DNA from: Desulfovibrio piger | Lineage (GTDB): Bacteria > Desulfobacterota > Desulfovibrionia > Desulfovibrionales > Desulfovibrionaceae | Length of the DNA stretch: 64,000 nt | Assembly (NCBI RefSeq): GCF_900116045.1 | Contig: NZ_LT630450.1 | Location: forward strand, 1,756,001 to 1,820,000 | Reading direction: 5' to 3' | Shown here: positions 18,431-26,597 of the stretch, in pieces | Numbering within the stretch: the first letter of the stretch is position 1 | How the letters are laid out: every line of letters starts with the position of its first letter | Notes under the pieces: model-generated | Databases searched by the model: none | What the model was told of the DNA's origin: nothing | The model's input: the letters and a program-made list of their open reading frames with translations, nothing else | Made by a program: the position numbers and the translations under genes

Positions 18431-20065
18431 ATGGCTTGGACTCAGGTTTACGAACCCCTGGGAGGCATCGGCCTGTCGGCCCTGGCGGCATCCGTTCCGC
18501 TGATCATTCTGTTCTACATGCTGGCCTTCCGGCAGGCGAAAGGCCATATCGCCGCCGTGGCCGGTCTGGTGGGCGCCCTGCTGGTGGCCGTCCTGGTCTG
18601 GAAGATGCCGGTAGGCCTGGCAGTCAATTCCGTGGCGCTGGGGGCCTGCTTCGGCCTGTTCCCCATCGTCTGGATCGTCATCACGGCCGTGTGGGTCTAC
18701 AACATGACCGTGGAATCCGGTGAGTTCGAGATCATCAAGGACTCCCTGGCCCGCCTGACGGACGACCGCCGCCTGCAGGCCCTGTTCATCGCCTTTGCCT
18801 TCTCCTGCTTCATCGAAGGCACCGCCGGTTTCGGCACGCCCGTGGCCATCGCCGCCGCCATGCTGGTGGGCCTGGGCTTCACCCCGCTGTGGGGCGCCGG
18901 TATCGCCCTGATCGCCAACACCGCCCCCGTGGCCTTCGGCGCCATCGGCGTGCCGCTGATCGTGGCCGCCCAGGTGTCCGGCCTTGACCAGATGACCGTC
19001 TCCGCCATTGCCGGTCGCCAGCTGCCCCTGCTGTCCCTGATCGTGCCCCTGTGGGTGTGCGTGGTCATGTGCGGCTTCAAGCGTTCCATGGAAGTGCTGC
19101 CCGCCATCATCGTGGCCGGTGTGGCCTTTGGCGGCGCGCAGTTCCTGCTGGCCAACTTCCACGGCCCGACCCTGCCCGACATCGCTTCCGCCATCGCCAC
19201 CATCGTGGCCCTGATGCTGCTGCTCAAGGTCTGGCAGCCCAAGAGCATCTTCCGCTTCGAAGGCGAAGCCCCCTCCAATCTGGAAGGCCAGGGCTATCCC
19301 CTGTCCGTGGTCATGCGCGCCTGGGCTCCGTACCTGGTGCTGGCCGTGTTCGTGTTCTTCTGGGGCCTGGGTTCCTTCAAGGCCATCCTCAACGGCATTC
19401 CCGGTACCGTGTTCAACATCTCCTGGCCCGGCCTGGACGGCGAGATCATGAAGACCGCCCCCATCGTGCAGGCTGATACCGTGTACGGTGCCAAGTTCAC
19501 CTTCAACTGGCTGTCCGCCGGTGGTACCGCCATCCTGCTGTCCGGTCTGGTGTCCGTGCCCTTCATGCCCAAGTACGGTTACGGCAAGGCCATCGCCTGC
19601 TTCATGCGCACCCTGAAGCAGCTGACCTTCCCCATCCTGACCATCGCCATGATCCTGGGCCTGGCCTACCTGATGAACTACTCCGGCATGAGCTCCACCC
19701 TGGGTCTGGCCTTCACCCACACCGGCTGGCTGTTCCCCTTCTTCTCTCCCCTGCTGGGCTGGCTGGGCGTGTTCCTGACCGGTTCCGACACGTCCTCCTG
19801 CGCCCTGTTCGGCGGCATGCAGAAGGACACCGCCCTGGCCGTGGGCATGCGCCCCGAACTGGCCGTGGCCTCCAACGCCTCTGGTGGCGTGACCGCCAAG
19901 ATGATCTCGCCCCAGTCCCTGTCCGTGGCCACCGCCGCCACCAACAATGCCGGTCAGGAAGGCAAGCTCTTCCGCTTCACCATCGGTCACAGCATCGGCA
20001 TGACCCTGGTGCTCTGCGTGCTGGCCTACCTGCAGGCTGGTCCCCTTTCCTGGATGCTGCCCTAA
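18431..20065 (+). CDS. lldP: L-lactate permease
   Basis: 544 residues, LctP/LldP family, with about 13 membrane segments. It takes up lactate (or glycolate) by proton symport; lactate is the main electron donor of these bacteria. Family landmarks: MAWTQVYEPLGGIGLSALAA at the N-terminus, FIEGTAGFGTPVAIAAAMLVG in the centre and the C-terminal LTGSDTSSCALFGGMQ and SNASGGVTAKMISPQS. Start at 18431 has a good Shine-Dalgarno. It stands alone between terminators, so it is a single-gene transcript driven by the AT-rich region before it. Confidence 0.95.
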   Translation: MAWTQVYEPLGGIGLSALAASVPLIILFYMLAFRQAKGHIAAVAGLVGALLVAVLVWKMPVGLAVNSVALGACFGLFPIVWIVITAVWVYNMTVESGEFEIIKDSLARLTDDRRLQALFIAFAFSCFIEGTAGFGTPVAIAAAMLVGLGFTPLWGAGIALIANTAPVAFGAIGVPLIVAAQVSGLDQMTVSAIAGRQLPLLSLIVPLWVCVVMCGFKRSMEVLPAIIVAGVAFGGAQFLLANFHGPTLPDIASAIATIVALMLLLKVWQPKSIFRFEGEAPSNLEGQGYPLSVVMRAWAPYLVLAVFVFFWGLGSFKAILNGIPGTVFNISWPGLDGEIMKTAPIVQADTVYGAKFTFNWLSAGGTAILLSGLVSVPFMPKYGYGKAIACFMRTLKQLTFPILTIAMILGLAYLMNYSGMSSTLGLAFTHTGWLFPFFSPLLGWLGVFLTGSDTSSCALFGGMQKDTALAVGMRPELAVASNASGGVTAKMISPQSLSVATAATNNAGQEGKLFRFTIGHSIGMTLVLCVLAYLQAGPLSWMLP

Positions 20066-20107
20066 CGGGTACAGCGCAGGCCTGAGGGCCTGACAGACCA
20101 ATATCGG

Positions 20108-20138
20108 CAAGGGCCCCGGTTTTCCGGGGCCCTTTTCG
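20108..20138 (+). terminator. Intrinsic terminator of lldP
   Basis: AAGGGCCCCGG-TTTT-CCGGGGCCCTTTT, 45 nt after the lldP stop codon. Confidence 0.8.
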
Positions 20139-20829
20139 CATGGGATCGGGGGCCCGCGCCGCCGGTCACGGGCGCCCCCCGGCGCGCACGGCGCAGGGCA
20201 ACATCATCGACTTTCTTGAAATCTGCGATGAGGCGCGCACGGCGCAGGGCCCTCAAAAGGCCGGATGCGCTCACGGCAGGCAGAACGCTCCCTCCCTTTC
20301 CCCGGGAGCTTTTTCCGGGCCCCCCTGCCGCAGGGGGCCCTGCCCCGGGAAAGGCGACATCCCCGGACCAGGGCGCAGGGAGCGCAGCGGCGGGGACCGT
20401 TTTTTGACCATGCCCGCTTTTTTCTTGCAGCGGCCCTGCTCCCCATAGTATTGGGAGGCGGGACGGACGGCCCTCCGGGCCCGGCCAGTTCCGGGAAGCC
20501 GGAAAAACAATGCCCGGAACGCTGTCCTGGCCGCCGGGACAACCGGCCGCCAGCGGTCCTCCGCCGTCCCGGCGGCGCGGAGGTGCGGGGCTGTGCAATA
20601 TTTTTGTCCCCCCGTATGGCTCCGGCAGGCCTCATGTAAAAAAAATTAAACGGCCCTTCTGCCTGAATCAAAATAAAAAACAGTAAAAACAGTAAGATAG
20701 AAAAATATTCCGAGCTGGATATCTTGGCACGCCTTATGCAGTAAGCTAAGTACCTTCCTTTCTTACTGACAGTTCAACCGAAACGGCCTGCCCCCCCAGC
20801 AGGCCGTTTTTCTGTCTGGAGACACGAGC
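20139..20829 (+). promoter_or_regulatory. Gene-free stretch ending in an agmatinase leader with attenuator
   Basis: About 690 nt without a supported gene. A 19-nt direct repeat (GGCGCGCACGGCGCAGGGC) occurs at 20181 and 20232. From 20640 the DNA turns AT-rich and looks like a promoter and leader. In the leader are a 7-bp stem (CAGTAAG 20739-20745 with CTTACTG 20762-20768) and a strong intrinsic terminator at 20783-20811 (ACGGCCTGC / GCAGGCCGT plus TTTT), ending 19 nt before the start codon. AAACGGCC at 20647 could pair with GGCCGTTT in the terminator's 3' arm, an alternative fold. This is an attenuation arrangement; the signal is unknown. Confidence 0.55.
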
Positions 20830-21750
20830 ATGTCCAGCCCCGACACCGTCTGTCATCAGGAATTCGACGAAAGCCGTTTCCTGTCCTCGGAATACGTACC
20901 AGCCCGGCCGGAAAAGGCCGCCTTCCACATCATCCCCGTCCCGCTGGAGCAAAGCGTCTCCTACGGCGGCGGTACCGCCCGCGGGCCGGCCGCCATCCTG
21001 GCCGCCTCGCAGCAGCTGGAGGCCTGGGACGGCATCAGCGCCCCGGGAGAAGCGGGCCTGTACACGGCCCCTGCCGTGGACTGTGACGCCCCCATCGGGA
21101 CCGTGCTGGAGCGCATCGAGGCCGCCACGGCCCATGCCCTGCACTGCAAGGCCCTGCCCGTCATCCTGGGCGGTGAGCATACCGTGACCCTGGGCGCCCT
21201 GCGTGCCCTGGCCGCCGAGGCCGCGCGCACGGGCGAGCCCTTTGGCGTGGTGCAGTTCGATGCCCATGCGGACCTGCGTTCCCAGTATGAGGGCTCCATC
21301 TATTCCCACGCCAGCGTCATGCACCGGGCCGTGGCCGACCTGGGCCTGCCGCTGGCCCAGTTCGCCATGCGCGACTTCTGCCGCGAAGAAGTGGACGTGC
21401 GCCGCCGGTACAATGTCTTGCACTACGATGCCGACATCCTCTTCCGCCAGGGCCTGCCGGAACGGCCCCTGCCCGAGGATTTTCCCCGCCGTCTTTACAT
21501 CACCTTCGACGTGGACGGCCTGGACGCCTCGCTGATGCCCGCCACGGGCACGCCCTCGCCCGGCGGCCTGTTCTGGCATCAGGCCCTGCTGCTCATCGAG
21601 CGCTGCCTGAAGGGCCGCAGCATGGCCGGCATGGACGTGGTGGAGCTGGCTCCCCTGCCGGGCCTGCACCACGCGGACTTCACCGCCGCCAAACTCACCC
21701 ACGCCCTCATGGGCTTTGCCCAGCGCGCCGGTCTGCCCCGCAAGGCATAA
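20830..21750 (+). CDS. Agmatinase/arginase-family ureohydrolase
   Basis: 306 residues, agmatinase (SpeB) length. It should hydrolyse agmatine, or another guanidino compound, to urea and an amine such as putrescine. The binuclear manganese motifs are complete: GGEHTVTLG (about residue 116), DAHADLR (about 144) and FDVDGLDASLMPATGTPSPGG (about 224-244). I leave the symbol open because arginase-like enzymes with guanidinase or formiminoglutamase activity share these motifs. Start at 20830 has GGAG nine nt upstream, just after the leader terminator. It is followed by the 71-bp array. Confidence 0.85.
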   Translation: MSSPDTVCHQEFDESRFLSSEYVPARPEKAAFHIIPVPLEQSVSYGGGTARGPAAILAASQQLEAWDGISAPGEAGLYTAPAVDCDAPIGTVLERIEAATAHALHCKALPVILGGEHTVTLGALRALAAEAARTGEPFGVVQFDAHADLRSQYEGSIYSHASVMHRAVADLGLPLAQFAMRDFCREEVDVRRRYNVLHYDADILFRQGLPERPLPEDFPRRLYITFDVDGLDASLMPATGTPSPGGLFWHQALLLIERCLKGRSMAGMDVVELAPLPGLHHADFTAAKLTHALMGFAQRAGLPRKA

Positions 21751-21798
21751 CGGCCGGAGCCCCCTTTGGGAGGAAAAGGCCCCCGCAACGCTGCCGCC

Positions 21799-22144
21799 GA
21801 TGCCCGTAGCTTCCTGCGTCGCAACGGGCGCTCCCCTCCGGGTCGCCATCCGGTCGCATCTCTGCTGGCGATGCCCGTAGCTTCCTGCGTCGCAACGGGC
21901 GCTCCCCTCCGGGTCGCCATCCGGTCGCATCTCTGCTGGCGATGCCCGTAGCTTCCTGTGTCGCAACGGGCGCTCCCCTCCGGGTCGCCATCCGGTCGCA
22001 TCTCTGCTGGCGATGCCCGTAGCTTCCTGCGTCGCAACGGGCACTCCCCTCCGGGTCGCCATCCGGTCGCATCTCTGCTGGCGATGCCCGTAGCTTCCTG
22101 CGTCGCAACGGGCACTCCCCTCCGGGTCGCCATCCGGTCGCTGC
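21799..22144. repeat. Five-copy 71-bp tandem array of repeat B
   Basis: Units start at 21799, 21870, 21941, 22012 and 22083, exactly 71 bp apart, and are nearly identical; the last is slightly truncated. Each contains the B core (GCCCGT, 16-nt loop, ACGGGC; first at 21802-21829) and a tail TCCGGGTCGCCATCCGGTCGC. Differences between units are limited to single bases such as GCGTC/GTGTC in the loop and GGGCG/GGGCA after it, which points to recent expansion. There are no spacers, so it is not CRISPR. Confidence 0.95.
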
Positions 22145-22183
22145 CTCCCCCTCAAACATCCCCTTTCCCGGCGCGCGTTGCCT

Positions 22184-22215
22184 GCCTGTGTCCTGAAACG
22201 GGACACAGGCTTTTT
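22184..22215 (+). terminator. Intrinsic terminator after the array
   Basis: GCCTGTGTCC-TGAAAC-GGGACACAGGC followed by five T. It would end transcripts running from the agmatinase gene through the tandem array. Confidence 0.8.
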
Positions 22216-23185
22216 CTGTTTTGCGGCATTTTCCCCCCGCGCTCCTCCTGCACGCGTCAGAGACCCGCTCCCTGTCCTGCCCTCATGGCTATCCCGGCTT
22301 TTTTGCTGGACTTTTATCCCTGTCTGTGCCATAGGAAACGGGCCGTCGACCTGACGGCCATGTCACGCAAGGAGTTCCCATGTCATCCGACAGTCCCCTC
22401 CCTTCCAGTAGCCAGGTATCTGTCCCGTCACGCTGACCGCCTGCCTTGCGTCCCCCTTCCCGCAGGCAGTGCCAGCCCTGCGAGGAGGTCCCATGTCCCG
22501 TTCCCGCATCTTCCTGCCGGCCGTCCGGCAGCACGTCCCCGTCCGTGACCGGATCCTCGTCCGGGCACGCCGTCATGTCCTGCATCCTTCCCGCTCGTCC
22601 ATCCCTGTCATGGGCCGGACATCCGTGATGCGCGCTGCCTGCTGACAGGCCGTCACCTTCCTTTCGCCGTCCTCCGCCGGGCCCCGTCCCGCGGGATGGC
22701 CTTTCCCTCATCGTTCATCGTTGCCTGCGGCGCCAGGCCCGCATGGGATCATTCTGCGGCAATGGCCTGCGCACCTCCTGTACCGGTGCGTAACGGCATG
22801 CCCGCCGTCATGCCGTGCGTCTACGTCCGCCGGAAAGGCTTTTCACGAACCCCTCTGACCAAAGGAGCCGACGCATGGACAGTCACCCTGCCCCCCTCCC
22901 GTCGTCCGCTGCCGCGCCTGCTTCCGCACGCGCCTGCCCCCGTCATCCCAACCCTGGTGAGGTCTGTCATGATCCTCAAACAACCACAGCAGGCCCGCCG
23001 GGCCGCCCTGGGCGCCACCGTCCATGACCCGGACCTGATCCATTCCGTACCCCGGACGCATAACGGCTTTCTCCTCTTCCGTGCCCGGCCCCATGACCCC
23101 GGATCGCGGACAGCCTTCGGGCGGCGCCTGCCGTCCTTCTGCTGCCGTCCCCATCCCGCACGCTGAAGAAAAAAGGAGAATGCCC
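22216..23185 (+). promoter_or_regulatory. Long mgtE leader with a chain of small ORFs
   Basis: About 970 nt with no recognisable gene. Four short ORFs each have a Shine-Dalgarno in good position: 22380-22436 (18 codons, AAGGAG), 22493-22645 (50 codons, GAGGAGG; Arg/Val-rich), 22875-23027 (50 codons, AAAGGAG; about a quarter proline, e.g. HPAPLPSS and GPPGRP) and 22969-23166 (65 codons, overlapping the previous one out of frame). The chain ends 20 nt before the mgtE start. Proline-rich leader peptides that stall ribosomes control Mg2+ transporters in enterobacteria (mgtL), so translation-coupled Mg2+ sensing is a reasonable guess. Expression is unproven. Confidence 0.35.
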
Positions 23186-24568
23186 ATGATCCGCGAGAAC
23201 CTGCTGCGCACTGTGCGCGACCTGTCCGCCCGCCACGACACCACGGCCTTTGCCGCACTGGCGGAAAGCGTTCATCCCTCCGACATGGCCGAGGCCCTGG
23301 AGAGCCTGAAGAGCCGTGATGCGGCCCGCCTGCTGCCCTGCCTGAAGGCCGGGACGCTGGCCGACGTGTTCGTGTATTTTTCTGAGGAGCACCAGAGCCG
23401 CCTGCTGCGGGAACTGCCCCGCGAGACCGTGGTGGCCCTGTTCGAAGGCATGGCCGCCGACGAGCGCGTGGACCTGTTCCACGACCTGGACGCGGCCGCC
23501 CGCCAGCGTCTGCTGTCCGCTCTGGCCCACGGCGAACGCGAGGACATCCTGCGCCTGGCCGCCTATGCCGAAGGCAGCGTGGGTTCGGTGACCACCTCGG
23601 ACTATGTGTCCGTGCTGCCGGACATGCGCGTGGCACGGGCCCTGGCCCATGTGCGGGCCACCGCCGCCGGCAGGGAGACCATCTACGTCATCTATGTGCA
23701 GGACAGGGAGGGGCATCTGTGCGGCACCCTCTCCCTGCGCGACCTGCTGCTGGCCGATGATGCCCTGGCCATCAGGGACATCATGCGCCGCGACCCCGTG
23801 TTCGCACGGGCCCAGTGGCCCCGGAGCAGGGCTTCCGAACTCATCGGCCGTTATGACCTGCTGGCCCTGCCCGTCATCAACGGTGGAGAAAAGATGGTCG
23901 GCATCGTCACCGTGGACGACGCCATGGACATCGAAAAGCAGGAAGACGCCACCCAGCTGGCCCGCTTCGGCGGCACGGTCGGCAGCGACGACACCGATCT
24001 GGACATCCTGGCGTCCCCCTTCCGCACGATGTTCCGCGTGCGCGTGTTCTGGCTGGTGCTGCTGACCCTGTTCGGCGTCGTCACCAGCACCTTCGTGGCC
24101 GCGCAGGAAGAGATATTGTCACAGGTCATCGTGCTGGCGGCCTTCATCGCGCCCATCGTGGACATGGGCGGCAATGCGGGCAGCCAGTCGGCCACCCTCG
24201 TCATCCGGGCCATGGCCCTGGGCGACGTGCGCCTGTGCTGGCAGGACGTCTGGCGCGTGGTCCGGCGCGAGCTGCCCGTGGCCGCCGCCCTGGGCCTGGT
24301 GGTGGCCGGCATGGAGACCGTGCTTGCCCGGTTCTCCAAGGGCATCGGTCTGGACGTGCTGCTGGTGGTGGGCCTGAGCATGCTGGTCTGCACCGTGCTG
24401 GGCGGCATCATCGGTGTGCTCCTGCCCTTCGCGGCCCGGCGCATGGGCACGGACCCCGCCACCCTGTCCTCGCCCCTCATCACCTCCGTCATGGATCTGG
24501 TGGGCGTGTTCATCTACTTCGCCTTCGCCTATGCCTTCCTGGGCGACCTGCTGCGGCAGGCGGGATAA
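23186..24568 (+). CDS. mgtE: Magnesium transporter MgtE
   Basis: 460 residues. Domain order matches MgtE: N-terminal helical superhelix domain (about 1-125, LHxxDMAEALESL-like), two CBS domains (about 130-255), a plug helix and five membrane segments (about 280-460) with the conserved AAFIAPIVDMGGNAGSQSATL pore region. It is a Mg2+-gated Mg2+ channel in the inner membrane. I choose the ATG at 23186 because AAGGAG lies at ideal spacing; the ATG two codons earlier is also possible. It is followed by a bidirectional terminator. Confidence 0.93.
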   Translation: MIRENLLRTVRDLSARHDTTAFAALAESVHPSDMAEALESLKSRDAARLLPCLKAGTLADVFVYFSEEHQSRLLRELPRETVVALFEGMAADERVDLFHDLDAAARQRLLSALAHGEREDILRLAAYAEGSVGSVTTSDYVSVLPDMRVARALAHVRATAAGRETIYVIYVQDREGHLCGTLSLRDLLLADDALAIRDIMRRDPVFARAQWPRSRASELIGRYDLLALPVINGGEKMVGIVTVDDAMDIEKQEDATQLARFGGTVGSDDTDLDILASPFRTMFRVRVFWLVLLTLFGVVTSTFVAAQEEILSQVIVLAAFIAPIVDMGGNAGSQSATLVIRAMALGDVRLCWQDVWRVVRRELPVAAALGLVVAGMETVLARFSKGIGLDVLLVVGLSMLVCTVLGGIIGVLLPFAARRMGTDPATLSSPLITSVMDLVGVFIYFAFAYAFLGDLLRQAG

Positions 24569-24775
24569 GGGCGCCGCACGGGAACGTCCGGGAAGGGCGG
24601 GGACGCCCCCTGCCATGTCCTGCCGGGGCCCCCGGCGCCGCTGCGCACTGTCCGCAAGGCCCCTGCATCGCCAGCGGGCACGGCGTTGCGGACTGCCATG
24701 CGGCCGCCCTGAGGCGGGGAACATCTCCCGCAACGCCCTCCCGGCCTCGTGCAGCCGCACAGGTGCCGCCCAGGC

Positions 24776-24818
24776 CGCAAAAAAAGCCCCCTCGGTGAGG
24801 GGGCTTTTTCTGCGGCGT
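24776..24818. terminator. Bidirectional terminator between mgtE and cysK
   Basis: AAAAAAAGCCCCCTC-GGT-GAGGGGGCTTTTT: a strong hairpin with T-runs in both directions between two convergent genes. Confidence 0.9.
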
Positions 24819-24852
24819 ATCACACGGAGGCCTTGAGGGCTCCCGACCGGGG

Positions 24853-25770
24853 CTAGTCCTGGCGGAACAGGGGCGTGGACATGTAGCGTTCGCCGGTATC
24901 GCAGGCAAAGGTCACGATGTTCTTGCCCCGCATCTCGGGACGGGCGGCCACGCTGAGGGCGGCCAGCACGTTGGCGCCGGTGGAGATGCCCGCGCACACG
25001 CCCTGCAGGCGCATCAGGCGGCGTGCCGTGGTCATGGCCTCTGCCGTGGGCACCTGGATGATCTCGTCCAGCAGGCCGCGGTCCAGGATGGCAGGCACGA
25101 AATTGGCCCCGATGCCCTGGATGCCGTGCTGCCCGGCCTGCCCGCCGGAAAGGACGGGGGATTCCGCCGGTTCCACGGCCATGACCTTGAAGCCGGGGAT
25201 GTTCTCCTTGAGAAAGCGGCCCGTGCCCGTGATGGACGAACCGGAACCCACGCCGGCCACCAGCACGTCCACATGGCCCACGCTGTCGGCCAGGATCTCG
25301 GGGCCGGTGGTGAGGTAGTGGGCCTCCACGGCCAGCGGGTTGGAGAACTGCCCGAACAGCAGGCCGTTGCGCTCCTCCGCCAGGGCTTCCGCGACCTTGA
25401 TGGCCCCCTTCATGCCTTCGGCGGCCGGGGTCAGTACCAGTTCCGCGCCCAGGGCATGCAGCAGGTTGCGGCGCTCCACGCTCATGGAGTCGGGCATGGT
25501 CAGCACGCAGTGCAGGCCCCGCACGGCAGCCACCAGGGCGATGCCGATGCCCAGATTGCCGCTGGTGGCCTCCACGATGGTGCCGCCGGCTTCGATGTCG
25601 CCCCACTCCATGGTCTTGTCGATCACATGGAAGGCCACGCGATCCTTGATTGATCCCCCGGGATTGCGGTTTTCGAGCTTGAGCCAGACCGTACCGGGCA
25701 GATCTGCGCCGAGGGCGTTCAGACGCAGCAAAGGTGTTCTGCCGATGCTTTGCAGAATATTGGTGAGCAT
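24853..25770 (-). CDS. cysK: Cysteine synthase (O-acetylserine sulfhydrylase)
   Basis: 305 residues, fold-type II PLP enzyme. It makes cysteine from O-acetylserine and sulfide. The PLP lysine is in NPGGSIKDR (about residue 41), the substrate loop is TSGNLGIGIA (about 68) and the phosphate loop is GVGSGSSITGTGR (about 175). Start at 25770 follows AAGGATACAGC. CysK and CysM are hard to separate by eye; length and motifs fit either. A promoter is visible upstream. Confidence 0.9.
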   Translation of the reverse strand: MLTNILQSIGRTPLLRLNALGADLPGTVWLKLENRNPGGSIKDRVAFHVIDKTMEWGDIEAGGTIVEATSGNLGIGIALVAAVRGLHCVLTMPDSMSVERRNLLHALGAELVLTPAAEGMKGAIKVAEALAEERNGLLFGQFSNPLAVEAHYLTTGPEILADSVGHVDVLVAGVGSGSSITGTGRFLKENIPGFKVMAVEPAESPVLSGGQAGQHGIQGIGANFVPAILDRGLLDEIIQVPTAEAMTTARRLMRLQGVCAGISTGANVLAALSVAARPEMRGKNIVTFACDTGERYMSTPLFRQD

Positions 25771-25813
25771 GCTGTATCCTTGCTAAGGGTCAGGGAATAA
25801 AAGGAAGGATATC

Positions 25814-25842
25814 AGTATAGGCCAGCCCGGCACGTTTTGCAA
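25814..25842 (-). promoter_or_regulatory. Sigma-70-type promoter of cysK
   Basis: On the minus strand: TTGCAA, 17-nt spacer, TATACT, about 44 nt before the cysK start codon. Confidence 0.65.
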
Positions 25843-25948
25843 ATCGGCGCGCCGGCGGGCAGGGAGCGCTGCTTGACAGCCGCCATGTTGCCCCGTACCG
25901 TTTGTCATGACAGGCATCGTCCACCCCCGTCCCAAAGGAGGCTACATC

Positions 25949-26407
25949 ATGAAGCTGTTCCGCATGTTCCTTGTTTTGCTGGCCCTGAGCCTGACCTTTG
26001 CCGGTGCCGCCCTGGCCCGGGCCGATGTGACCGAGCTGTATGCGGAGGCCCTCATGACCGGTGATGTGGAGTCCCTGGACAAGCTCCTGGCCCCCAATTA
26101 CTGGCATGTCAGCGCCAATGGCCATATCCAGGACAAGGAACACTTCCTGGCCAGCATCAAGGCCAGGAAGCTGGTCATCGACCGTATCCGCCTCAGCAAC
26201 ATGCGCAGTACCGTCATGGGTGACGTGACCCTGGTCACGGCCAACGGCGAGCTCAAGGGCTCGGCCACGCCCCCCCTGCCCCAGGGCCTGATGCGCTACA
26301 CCCTGGTCCTGAACAAGGACGGCAAGGACACCCGGATCGTCCTCTTCCAGGCCACGCCCGTGGTCCCTTCGGACGACTGCCGTGACGGCAACTGCGCCAT
26401 CCGCTGA
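25949..26407 (+). CDS. Exported protein of the SnoaL/NTF2-like (DUF4440) type
   Basis: 152 residues with a clear signal peptide (KLFRMFLVLLALSLTFAGAALA, cleavage after ALA about residue 22-24). The mature part has the NTF2-like pattern: helix VTELYAEALMTGDVESLDKLL, then APNYWHVSANGHIQDKEHFL and beta strands ending YTLVLNKDGKDTRIVLFQATPV. The fold is often a small-ligand pocket or catalytic shell; no active-site set can be assigned. The C-terminal CRDGNC could form a disulfide. Start at 25949 has AAAGGAGG. A terminator follows at 26431. Confidence 0.75.
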   Translation: MKLFRMFLVLLALSLTFAGAALARADVTELYAEALMTGDVESLDKLLAPNYWHVSANGHIQDKEHFLASIKARKLVIDRIRLSNMRSTVMGDVTLVTANGELKGSATPPLPQGLMRYTLVLNKDGKDTRIVLFQATPVVPSDDCRDGNCAIR

Positions 26408-26428
26408 TCCCTTCCCGGACCTGATACC

Positions 26429-26462
26429 TCAAGGCTGCCTTTGGGCAGCCTTTTTTGTTTTT
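26429..26462 (+). terminator. Intrinsic terminator after the DUF4440-type gene
   Basis: AAGGCTGCC-TTT-GGGCAGCCTT with TTTT following. It separates this gene from the enolase/TRAP operon. Confidence 0.8.
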
Positions 26463-26516
26463 TGGTGCGTCCTCCCTGTGTACGAAAAAATTTCATAAAA
26501 AATGCGCCCCCGGCGG

Positions 26517-26552
26517 TTGACATCATATTGATACTATGAATAGTATCAATAT
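26517..26552 (+). promoter_or_regulatory. Promoter and perfect palindromic operator of the enolase/TRAP operon
   Basis: -35 TTGACA (26517-26522), 18-nt spacer, -10 TAGTAT (26541-26546). Laid over the spacer and -10 is a perfect inverted repeat, ATATTGATACTAT-GA-ATAGTATCAATAT (26525-26552; 13-bp arms). A bound repressor would block RNA polymerase. The GntR gene at the operon's far end (30825-31583) is the obvious candidate. The start codon is 46 nt beyond the operator. Confidence 0.8.
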
Positions 26553-26597
26553 ACCAATTAGAAATCATTTTCTTCCACATCAGCAAGGGGGAAGACC

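Noticed and set aside
21799..22144. CRISPR array
   Set aside because: Units are contiguous, with no unique spacers and no cas genes nearby.
20746..22332. Minus-strand ORFs running through the 71-bp array and the agmatinase gene
   Set aside because: The 71-bp unit has no stop in several frames, so open frames appear by composition; 71 is not a multiple of three, so the unit repeats out of frame.
22216..23185. M-box (ykoK) Mg2+ riboswitch upstream of mgtE
   Set aside because: I could not find the conserved core of the motif; a model search would decide.
24655..24720. A further B repeat downstream of mgtE
   Set aside because: Resemblance (ATCGCCAGCGGGCACGGCG) is too weak; the loop is not conserved.
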